NCBI GenBank assembly: GCA_944548615.1
Contig: OX155973.1
Coordinates: 1,100,561 to 1,164,560 of the forward strand
Source of the DNA: Micropterix aruncella
Lineage: Eukaryota; Arthropoda; Insecta; Lepidoptera; Micropterigidae
DNA: 64,000 nt
Reading direction: 5' to 3'
The translations under genes and the position numbers were made by a program. Under the pieces are notes generated by a model that ran no database searches, was not told the DNA's origin, and worked only from the letters and a program-made list of their open reading frames with translations. Positions 42,505 to 52,500 of the stretch are shown here, in pieces. Position 1 is the stretch's first letter; every line of letters starts with the position of its first letter.

Positions 42505-42772
42505 TATGATACCGACGCTCGAAAGGCAAAACTGACTAAGCGACATTGAGTAAACTTGACACGAGAGCGATTAAAACTTTAAATATTTAGTGACATTTTA
42601 ATATCTTTGATAGTTATAAAAATAATATTTCTATGTCTTTATAATGATTTCAATCCAACAATTAGGCGAATTTCAAATCCCAATCCTAAAATATTTTAAC
42701 TTTAAATTGCTTTCATGTTCAGTTTGCTTAATGTCGCTTAGTCAGTTTTGCATTTCGAGCGTCGATACGAAT
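42505..42772. mobile_element. MITE with about 45-90 bp inverted repeats, 34 bp after the exon 1 donor
   Basis: CGACGCTCGAAAGGCAAAAC and TGACTAAGCGACATTGAG at 42511-42550 recur inverted at 42730-42770 with a few changes, and the match continues inward at lower identity. No ORF. Confidence 0.65.
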
Positions 42773-42781
42773 AGAGTACGT

Positions 42782-42880
42782 AGCCTGTCGTTAGTCCGGG
42801 TAGAATCCACAGCTCGCCTCCCAGAAGTGTAATAATATTAATCGACTTCGTCGAGCTTATTATTACACCTCCCAGAAGTG
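42782..42880 (+). repeat. R4/Dong-like copy h, 3' UTR scraps
   Basis: GCCTGTCGTTAGTCCGGGTA, CCACAGCTCGCCTCCCAGAA and GTGTAATAATA match the R4 3' UTR. CTCCCAGAAGTGTA appears twice. Confidence 0.6.
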
Positions 42881-42881
42881 T

Positions 42882-45800
42882 AGTTAGTTAGTTAGTTTGT
42901 CTGGGCTTTTTTCTCGCACTTGGCCTCTTGATTGGGCCGTTGTGCGTGGCTCATGTTTCTATTTGTGTTTATGTTACTCCAGCCAACCCAGGCTGTCCCA
43001 GAAGGTTAGCAGCCTGTTTGGGTTGCTACAAGCCTCCGGGACGGATGCTGGAGATGGTAGTATTTTTGCCCGTTGCTCTGCCACACTCCTGCATTCCATG
43101 AGCACATGCTGTGGCATTTCTTCTTCCTCCATGCATCCTCTGCATAGAGGGCTGTCTGTCGCACCTATGGTAAACAGGTGGGAGCTAACGGGCCCATGAT
43201 GAGTTGGCCAGGATGACCCATGTGTTCAGGGTCGGTCACACTCACGGGTCAACACCCATCCGACGGCCTCCCAGTACGGGGTGCGAACCTGGGTAGGACT
43301 CTGGGGGGCGAAACCAGTTTCCCCTGGGAATCAAACCTCTGGTGCTCCTGGACGGTCTGCGCACCGTGCGGCGCAAGCCAATCGATTGTGCACTCCGACT
43401 AACAGTCGGGGGAGTCTGGAAACTGTATTGTTTCCTATAGAGCGGGGGTGGTTGCGTACCTTACGGCGACTGCTCTTGAAATGACCATTGGCCATCCGAT
43501 CCCGGTTCAGAGCCGGGCAAAGGACGCCTTGATCCGCGATAGATTCGGTTTACACCGTTTCACCGCTTCATAAGGGAGAGGACCGCGCAAGCGACCTCGA
43601 ACTCGGAACCAATCGAGAGACCGGAGAAATCTGGTCACAATTGGAAGTAAGGGCGCGAGTGTCTCGAGCCGCCGGGAAGTAATTCCTGGCTATCTCGCGG
43701 TAAGGAGTTGGCCTCTTACTGGTTGTGGCGTAGCTAGACGTCGGATTGTTATGTCCTAAGTCTTCTACGCTCACTGCAGGTCGATAGAACGACTAATCGT
43801 TAAAACGTCCTGTGGTGACGGGCTCGCCCGTTGTAGTTGACAACTCAATATATGGTTAACAGGTGTTTGTTAAGGGAACAGTGGCCTGTCATAGTACCTA
43901 TGACTGTACGGATTTTGTCCCTTTTTAATCTGGTGAGGTTGCGGGCAAGTTTTTTAGACGCTTCCGGAACCGCGTTCTTTGTTTGCCTGCATCCTGCGTT
44001 TTTTTTCCATTCTGTAAGGTGGGTTTCGTCGGTGTTCCTGCGTAGCCATGTTTTTATTTGGGCCGGGGTATGGGCATCAAGGGTTCCGGTCCATATACTA
44101 TTTCCTTTGATCCCCTTTTGGCCAGTTCGTCTGCCGCGTCGTTGCCCAGTGAGTCGCTGTGCCCTTCAATCCATTGCAGGGTCACTATTTGACCTTGCAA
44201 TGGATTGAATCGCATTGTGGCATTCCAGTACAAGGACGAGGTTATAGTATTTTTTGCTAGCGCTTGTAGCCTGGAGGCACTGTCGGAGACAAATTTCAAA
44301 CTTAGGTCTCCGACATCTTTGGCTGCAACTGCCTGTGCTGCTCTGGTGATGCCAATGCATTCTGCTTGGAAGATCGTATTTAAGTTGCCTAGGGTAGTTG
44401 ATATTTTGATGTTTAGATCATTTGAGAAGACGCCGGCTCCGGTACCTTGAGTGGTTTTGGAGCCATCTGTGTATATCCTTACTTCATTTGTACCAGAGTG
44501 ATCTGCTGGTTCTGCAATGAGTTGGATATTGTATCTACGATCAAAGACATGATGGCATATTATTCTGTCCATGGGTGCGTCCAGAAGAGATATTTCTTCT
44601 AAAACCCGTTTCAGAATTTTTGAGAGTGGTATTTCTGTGTTTTGTTTCCACAGTCCATTTGCTGTTAGTCTTAGAGCGGCTGCCTTAGCCTCTTCTTGGA
44701 TGATAAGATCCAGAGGTCTCATGTTTAGGAGGTACTCTAGTGCGGTCGATGGCGTGGTTCTCATACATCCAGTGGCTGCTACACACGCTAAGCATTGCAG
44801 GCTCTGGAGTTTCGCTTTCACTGTGGTCAGTTGTGTTCTGGACCACCATACAACTAATCCATAAGTCAGAGATGGCCTGATGACTGATGTGTACAGCCAG
44901 AGTGTGATTTTTGGGTTGAGACCTCATTTTTCCGCACTAGTCTCCGACACTGCCAAAAAGTTAGGCAGGCCCTCTTTGACTCGCCCAGTTTAGTTTACTG
45001 TCAAGGATGACTCCCAGATATTTCACTTGATTTGTTAGGGAGAGTTTGGTGTTGAATAATTTTGGTACTTGTAGTTCTGGTAACTTCCTCTTGTTAATGA
45101 AAAGGATGAGTTCCGTCTTTTTCGGATTTACTGACAATTGATGTTCGTCACACCATTTTTCTACTATCTGCAAAGCTGAGCGCATGACTTTACATAGCAT
45201 GTTTTCTGCGTTTCCATTTATCATTATTGTTAGGTCGTCGGCGTAACCAATAGTAGTGTAACCCGCCCTTTTGCTAACCAGCTCCGTGATCCATTTTATG
45301 GTAACTGGTTCCACCTTAAGTTCCTGTAGGGCGTGGTTTATGCTGTTGTGCATGGTTTTGTCAAAAGCGCCTTCTATGTCTATAAAGGCAGCGAGTGTTG
45401 ACAGCTTATTTGTTAGAGCCGATTCTATTTTGTGCCCCACCATGTGTAGTGCCGACTCTGTTTATTTGCCTTTTGTGTAGGCGTGTTGTTGTGGGTGTAG
45501 TTGTTTATTTCTTAGTGCCCCATCCCTTAGGTGACGGTCCATCAGTCTTTCTAACGTCTTTAGTAAGAAAGACGTTAGGCTGATGGGTCTGAAGGATTTG
45601 GCGTGTGAGTAGTCCTCCTTTCCTGGTTTCGGTAGGAAGACTACTTTTGCCTCTCTCCATGCCTTTGGAATGTATTTGAAGGCTATGCAGGCCCTATAGT
45701 TTGGTAGTAGGTATTTTGTTGCATGGTTCGGTTGCCAATGTAGTAATGCTGGGAAAATGCCATCCAGTCCTGCGGATTTGAAGAGTTTGAACCTTTTCAG

Positions 45801-46166
45801 GGCCCATTTTATCTTGTCCGCAGTTTTTATCTTGTTTGCGACTTCCCATTCTTGGGTTGTTGGTGCGCTGTAGTTTTCGTCTGGCCACTCAGGATCTTCT
45901 GTGATTTGACATCCAGGAAAGTGTTTCCAGGAGTACTGAGCTGGTTTCTACATCTGTGTTTGTGTAAATGCCGTCTTCCTTTTTTAGGGAGCCTAGGAGG
46001 TTGGGCTCACCTTTAGCTAGGATTTTCTTTATTCTTCCGGCTTGGTTCGTTGAGATTATGCTACTACAGAAGTTGTGCCAGGATTCTGTTCTCCGGAATC
46101 TGATCCGCTTCTTGTAGTGTTTTTGTGCCGTTTTGTATTTATCCCAGTCCTCATTGGTTCTCCTAG
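42882..46166 (-). pseudogene. I-like LINE copy L3, RT to 3' end, with RP1 inside
   Basis: The minus strand from 46166 reads a degraded reverse transcriptase: KEDGIYTNTDVET, NKIKTADKIKWALKRFKLF, KSAGLDGIFPALL and SFRPISLTSFLLKTLERLMD. From 45443 come LAAFIDIEGAFDKTMHNSIN (motif A), AGYTTIGYADDLTIMINGNA (motif C) and SVNPKKTELILF. Motif B is missing: VSKRA runs directly into GYTTIGYADD. The frame 44821-44054 is the thumb and RNase H (VRIYTDGSKTTQGTG, FQAECIGITRAA, LKFVSDSAS, IEGHSDSLGNDAADELAKRG). The C-terminal knuckle and 3' end follow to 42882, with a CTAA-type tail. RP1 copy D splits it at 43181-43850. Group: I/Loa/Outcast. Confidence 0.8.
43181..43850 (+). repeat. RP1 copy D, full length, 15 bp target duplication
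   Basis: 670 bp from GGAGCTAACGGGCCCATGAT to GTGACGGGCTCGCCCGTTGT plus AGTTGACAACTCAATA. TATGGTAAACAGGTG (43166-43180) and TATGGTTAACAGGTG (43851-43865) flank it. Copies L1 and L2 have this site once, so the boundaries are firm. This is the best-defined copy of the family. It has no ORF over 70 codons with a known motif. Confidence 0.85.
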
Positions 46167-46250
46167 AAGTGTAATAATAAGCCTGACTTCGGTCGGCTGG
46201 ATGTCCAACTCCGGTCGGAAAAATTTCATTGCAGCTTCGTTGTGTCTGTG
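46161..46250 (+). repeat. Diverged R4-like 3' UTR scrap
   Basis: CTCCTAGAAGTGTAATAATA, CTCCGGTCGG and CATTGCAGCTTCGTTGTG follow the order of the R4 3' UTR with many changes. It may be a related RLE element. Confidence 0.4.
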
Positions 46251-46588
46251 TATGTGTGCATGTATTCCTCCACGATAGTTCCCAAACGCTTCATCCGTTT
46301 TATCTGAAATTCGGCATGCAGGCATCATTTGGTCATGGCAAGAGTTGGAAAGATTGTGGTTGAAATCGATCCACCAGGGGGCGCTCTAGTCGTACTTCAG
46401 CGGCCGACCAAAATATTAATTTTTCCTAAACCGTTGTTGCACTTTAGAATTGTTGCATATTAGCACTTTAGAATACTAACTTTAGAGTCCGATCGGTCCC
46501 AACGAGGCGCAACTGTGCTTTTACGTTTGTGTCCGATCGGTCCCTCTGAGGCTCGATGGGTTAATATGCAAAAAAGCAGCCTTTACAT
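46251..46588. other. No recognisable gene
   Basis: Intronic spacer. GTCCGATCGGTCCC is repeated twice near 46490-46545. Confidence 0.4.
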
Positions 46589-47998
46589 TTAACCCCTCCT
46601 GTTGTGAGGTAAAAACTCACCTATCACTTTTGCGCGCGACATATTCGGGCAAAAAATCGACGCGAGTCAACGGCCTTGAGAAAAACGATCATAACTTATA
46701 AACCACTAAACGGATTAAAAAAAGATAAAGAGAAAAATGATCGCATTGAAATTTGACATATAAAACATTATAACCTTATCTCGTAAAACAATTAAGATAA
46801 TAATGAATAAATATTACAAAATTGGCAAACTGAAAAAACTCGCCTATAAAATCATTTCGATTTTTTTGTCACAAAATACGTAAAATATGCAAAAATTGTA
46901 AATACAGTTATGTTATTTATTAAATGCTTTACCAAAACGATATTTTTTTTTTACTTATTTGCATACAAAAATATTTATTTATTCAGCCAAGAAAAATTTT
47001 ATGTATTCTCGTAAAAAAAAAATTTTTAATTTTTAATTTGTGACTACTTATGGTATTTTTTATATGAAATTCTTTCAAAATAACTTTATTACTACATCAC
47101 ACTTCTTAGAAATCACACCAGAACTTTGAGCTTTGTCTGATATTATAGAAAAATCTAAAGTTTTGAGAGTTTCCGCGTCCGAACTTAATAATAAACTTTG
47201 AATGCTCATAATATAAAATTCGTTAGATTTTTTCAATTATATTGTCTTATCATAGACTTATTATATGTCTAATAACTAATTACTATACTCCAAAGAGTCA
47301 CATTTCATCGAAAAACTATGGAAAATCGCACTTTATTCTCTCATAGTAATTATCAAAACAAGTTTCTTTGCGCGATTCATTTTACAAAACAAGATATAAT
47401 TTTCAAAATACGCCTAATTATGTGATAACTTAGGATGTAAATGAAACAATACTTATTTTGTTAGTAAATTAAAGCGACATTACGTCATATTTCGCAATAT
47501 ATCGGGATATTTCATAAACATTACAAAATAATAACAACCATTTTTTCGCAAGCCGTTTGTTGTCGCCGAAGTGTTTTCTTTAAAAATTCGTGAAAAACAG
47601 CAAATGGACTATCTCAATTGACTAATCCTAATGCCTAAACTACTTAAAAATGCAAATTACTCACTGTTATCCAGTAAACACTGCACTGTTATCCACAAAA
47701 CACTGCACAAAACCACCATTCCGCGGAACTATACGCGGCCGCAGCGCTGGCCGATGGACTGCCGTTTTGACGTCTATGCTAACTTTTTAAATCGCCGTTC
47801 GATTTTTTCGCCGGTGGCCGCCGAATTAAAGATTATTTGGCCATATCGTTCCGTCGTCAGAAAGCATTAAGTACGACGTTTCGAATCGTAAATTGCATTT
47901 TTCGCAGCGGCGAGCGCGATATCCAGTAGCGGATGTTTCGGATTTTAGGCGGCCGCCATACATGTCCCCAAATGGATGTTACGTGCTGAGCGGGTTAA
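46589..47998. mobile_element. 1.41 kb TTAA-flanked element (piggyBac-like, non-autonomous)
   Basis: The left end TTAACCCCTCCTGTTGTGAG and right end (inverted) TTAACCCGCTCAGCACGTAA share TTAACCC. Inside is AT-rich sequence with no transposase frame. The segment 46738-46840 is related to the 314 bp MITE at 24814-25127. Confidence 0.55.
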
Positions 47999-48082
47999 TT
48001 AATATTGATATTTATAATAAATTTTGATATTAAATAGTTTTTTCTCTCAATTTAAACATATATACAATAAATAATTAAAATA

Positions 48083-48178
48083 GACCCTTTTTTCGGAATG
48101 AATCCCATTATCCGAATCTTCGATTATCCGAATGGGGATCCGGTCCCAATTGATTCGGAAAATTGGAGTTCTATTGTA
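48083..48178. repeat. Tigger-type MITE end, 40 bp before exon 2
   Basis: CCCATTATCCGAATCTTCGA, TTATCCGAATGGGGATCCGG and AATTGGAGTTCTATTGTA match 62130-62209, with the TTATCCGAA motif of pogo/Tigger ends. Confidence 0.6.
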
Positions 48179-48217
48179 CTTCATACTTTTACCCCAAATG
48201 CCTATCTCTTTCTGCAG

Positions 48218-48461
48218 GAAGCTCTTCCACTGTCCGCACTGTCGCAAGAGCTACCCGACGATGCTAGAATTCAACACGCATCTCGCTGGGGTGCATCCGG
48301 CGCAGAAGCCGTTTCGCTGCCAGGTTTGTTTGGCGCCTTTCGATCGAAAGTCACAGCTGCGACGGCACCTCGACTCCAGCCACACGCGCAAAGACGTCAA
48401 CAAATGCTCCGTCTGCTCCAAGTACATCAAGGATAAAAGCAACCTGCGCAAGCATATGCAG
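48218..48461 (+). CDS. C2H2 zinc-finger protein, exon 2 (three fingers)
   Basis: Acceptor TTTCTGCAG at 48217; phase 2 joining gives Cys-Arg-Lys. It encodes FHCPHCRKSYPTMLEFNTHL (finger 1, ending AGVH), FRCQVCLAPFDRKSQLRRHL (finger 2, ending DSSH) and NKCSVCSKYIKDKSNLRKHM (finger 3, its last His supplied by exon 3). The linkers PAQKP and TRKDV are near the usual lengths. It ends in phase 0 at CAG|GTTCGA. The codon use matches exon 1. The next 3' sequence turns into R4 DNA after about 55-130 bp. Confidence 0.85.
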
Positions 48462-48589
48462 GTTCGATTATTTGTAAATCGTTATTGCACAAAATATACA
48501 TCCCTGCTTCCCCTCTTTAAAATATCTTGGTCTCTCCAAGAAAATAGTAAAAACACATTTTTTTAAACATACGGCAGTGCGTATTTGTC

Positions 48590-49540
48590 CATTACACTGG
48601 AAGGTAATGCTCTATGACTGGACGCCAGAGATGCTGAAATTTTATTTGAATGCCTTTCAGCATACACTTCCAGACCCCAGTAACCTCGCTCGTTGGAGCT
48701 TTGCCGAGGATAGTTCTTGTCCCCTCTGTAGCAATACCCCTTGCACAGCTAGGCACATTCTAGCTGGCTGCAAGGTGGCCTTAGATCAAGGACGGTACAC
48801 TTACCGCCATGACAAAGTTCTCGCTGTTATTCGCGAGGTAATTAGTCTCTCAGTGGCTCGTGCCAACAAGGGTTTGACAGTATCCTCCAAACCCCCAATA
48901 CAGTTTGTGCGGGATGGCTCTAAAGGCAAAAAACATTTAACTACAAAACCTTTCTCAATAATCGAGAAAGCTACAGATTGGATTCTGGAGGTTGATTCGG
49001 TCTCTAAGCAGTATAAATTCCCTGAAAGTCTCGGATGCACAGCCCTCCGTCCAGATATAACTCTTTACTCTCTATCTCGGAAGGTGGCTCTTATCGTAGA
49101 ATTAACTGTTCCATGGGAATCAAATATCCCAAAAGACCACGAGTACAAATTAAATAAATACCATGATCTTGCAAATGCCGTAACCCGGAACGGCTTCACT
49201 GTTCACCTTCACGCGGTGGAAGTTGGCGCTCGTGGCCTGCCAGCTAAATCTCTATTTCACCTCTTTAAAGATCTTGGCCTTTCCAGAAAAATAATCAACT
49301 CTTTCTTAGAAAAATTATCTAAAACTGCGATTTGCGCATCTCAAATTCTATGGCTTCGAAGGGGGAGTGAATGGGTGGCAAGGTGAACGCTCACATGTGG
49401 CAAGACAGCTGTCCTAAACCTACCACAGCCGGTTCGTAAGTCCGGAATCCACTGCTCACCCCCCAGAAGTGTAAAAAAATAGTATTATGATGGGCCCGAC
49501 TCCGGTCGGTGAATTCCATGGCAGCTCCGTTTGTATTTAT
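48590..49540 (+). pseudogene. R4/Dong-like LINE copy i, 5'-truncated, head-to-tail with copy j
   Basis: Open frame 48577-49386. From HWKVMLYDWTPEMLKFYL to the end it reads the same residues as the C-terminus of copy j. It has the knuckle CPLCSNTPCTARHILAGC and the endonuclease core LRPDITLYSLSRKVALIVEL. Its 3' end CAGCTCCGTTTGTATTTAT at 49540 is followed at once by the start of copy j. A 40 bp R4-like scrap (CTCTTTAAAATATCTTGGTC) at 48517 precedes it. No nucleotide difference from copy j was noticed in the shared part. Confidence 0.85.
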
Positions 49541-52500
49541 TGTAAACCCCCTGATCATCAGGATGACAACAACGAAAGAGTTGTGACAGCCGGAGAGACG
49601 GTGGACGGCGTGAAAGAACGCATCGGGTCGATGGCCTTGCAAGCCGGACCCGATTATTTATAAAGCAAAAAAGAAAAAAAAGGAAATATGCCCCCAAGCG
49701 GCCTATCAGGGGGGGAGAATTCCCGCTACCCCAGTAGAAACCCCAAACAACGACACGGCTAAAACGACACCGGACCTTGCTTACCTTATCTGCGGGAAAC
49801 AATATAAACGATTAGCATGGTTAAATAAACACATTGCTGGGCACGATGATAGCGACGCTGCACGTCAGTGTCTTAAACCGTCGCAAGGAGTCACGGACAG
49901 AGTTGAACCTCACATGTCCCTTGACTCCACATCTGCCCGCAGTTTGTCACCCGACCGGTCTCCTCTACCCGCGCAAATCGTATCCTTCCCTCCTCTAAAA
50001 TTCCCTTCACTTGCGAAAGAGGACTGGGAATTTCATAATAATAATTTAACTTCTATTCTTGACCACTCTGTGAACCGTAATGCCCCTGCCAGCGTCCAGC
50101 TGTCATCCTTCCAGGTGGCGGTCCATGAATACTTCTCGGGTGTTTACCCAAAATCTACCCATGTCGACCCGGTTCACAGAGAAAACGCATTTAAGGCAAA
50201 GCTCCGTAGGCAAAAGCGGCTACTTCGTCGCCAGTTACGTGAAGCCAAGAAAGCCGGGGATAAAGCCCTCTGCCACAACTTCTCGCGCGCGTACCGCTCT
50301 ATACTAAAACTCATACAGAGCGTAGCAACGCAAAACGACAAGCGCAAGGCAGCATTTCTCAAATCCAAAGAGGAAGCCCGGTTCGACAAAAACCGTTTTA
50401 ACTACAGCAAAACGGTTTTGTCTGCCGCCAAGGGAAAAATCCAAATCCCGGAAGATATGGCCACGGAATACTTTTCGACCACGTATGAGGACCCAATGCG
50501 GCTCCATAATTACAGCCCTCCGCCGGGCATTACACCTCCGCCCCTGCCTACGGTAGCTTTTGCTTCTCAACCTCCATCACTAGATGAGATTCTTAATCAA
50601 GTAAAGAGGAAGCCGTCGGGCTCTACTCCGGGTCCCGATGGTATTCCCTATTTAGTATACAAAAAATGCCCCTGCCTTCTGCAATATTTAGGATCCATCT
50701 TCCGAAATATATGGAATAGCGGTGTAGTCCCACAGAATTTTGGCCGAGCGACAGTCATCTTAATTCCGAAGGTCCCAGTTTGCACCGGACCAAAGGACGC
50801 TCGGCCCATTGCTCTCACAGACACTGTGGCCAAAATCTTTTTTAGCATAGTCCACACGAGGATGAGCGAATTCATGCACCGGAATGAGTACCTTGGAGTA
50901 TCAGTTCAAAAAGGCTTCATGCGCGGCGTCTCGGGCTGCCTCGAGCACAACTCTCTCCTGGCTGCTGCCATCAAGGATGCGAGACAGCACGAACGCCAAA
51001 TCAATGTATGCTGGCTCGACCTAGAGAATGCCTTTGGGTCAGTCCGACACAGTCTCCTCCACTTTGCACTCCGCTGGTACAACTTCCCACCAGTCGTGCG
51101 TGACATTGTAGCCTCCTACTACAACTGTCTGACTTTCCATGTTAAAACGCAAGAATGGACTACCCGCTCTATACCATATTCAATTGGACTATTTCAGGGC
51201 TGTTGCCTCTCCCCGACGATTTTTAATATAGTTTTTAATATACTTCTGGAAAGCCTGAGCCAGTTTGACAGGAAGTGGGGCTACCGTTTTAAAACAGACG
51301 GCCAATACACCTCGTCGTGCCTCGCTTTTGCCGACGACCTAACTTTCATTACCAGAAGCCCCAAGCAGCTTTCCCTGCTATTACAGAAAGTGGAGCTTTT
51401 CTGCGACTGGTCAGGCTGTATAAAAGTGAAGCCCTCCAAATGTTTTTGCCTTGGACTCGCCCGCATGGGCACAAAATTTACATCCTATGACCCCAAATTG
51501 GTCTATAAGGGCTCTAATATCTCCCTTATAGACCCAAACAATCATTTCAAATTCCTCGGCAGAAAAATCACCCATCAGGGAAAAGACGTCTCGGGCGATC
51601 ATGTTATAGAGCATTTCAAAAGTTGCCTGGCGAAAATAGATGCCTTGCTAATTTCTGGCCCTCGTAAGGCCTGGATCTATGACAATTATCTAACGTCACA
51701 TTTGTCATGGCCCTTTCTTATTTACGATTTTACCAAAACCCAACTGTCCCGTCTAGATGCACTGGTGACAGCTAGTTTAAAATCCTGGCTGTCCTTAGCC
51801 AAACCAGCTGACCCCTCGACTCTCTTCAGGTCCAAACAAAATTTTGGGCTAGCGCTTAAACTGCCCTCTCTGCTCTACGCCAACTCCAGAATAACCAAAA
51901 ATTCGATTCTGTGCAATTCCAAAGATCCGGCAATATCGAAGCACGTAATAAGTGGCTGTAGTGATTCAAATGAACTACAAGCCCGCGTAGACTTCCACAA
52001 AAGGTTCCTTACTGGAATCAGCCAGAATGGCACTGGTCTGGGGTATGGCAGTACAACCACGAGCGACGTGGACTTGAAGAAGTCTCTTTTGCGGGGAGAT
52101 TACGACAGCAAGAGTATGGCTCATGCTATTGGCCTTCAATGCCAGAATGATTGGACAACAATTGGTGACTTTTGCATTCCGCCTCCAATGCACTGGAAGG
52201 TAATGCTCTATGACTGGACGCCAGAGATGCTGAAATTTTATTTGAATGCCTTTCAGCATACACTTCCAGACCCCAGTAACCTCGCTCGTTGGAGCTTTGC
52301 CGAGGATAGTTCTTGTCCCCTCTGTAGCAATACCCCTTGCACAGCTAGGCACATTCTAGCTGGCTGCAAGGTGGCCTTAGATCAAGGACGGTACACTTAC
52401 CGCCATGACAAAGTTCTCGCTGTTATTCGCGAGGTAATTAGTCTCTCAGTGGCTCGTGCCAACAAGGGTTTGACAGTATCCTCCAAACCCCCAATACAGT

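Noticed and set aside
42011..42549. Long antisense and third-frame ORFs over zinc-finger exon 1
   Set aside because: Shadow frames of a GC-rich exon; low-complexity Arg/Ala/Val composition and no motifs.
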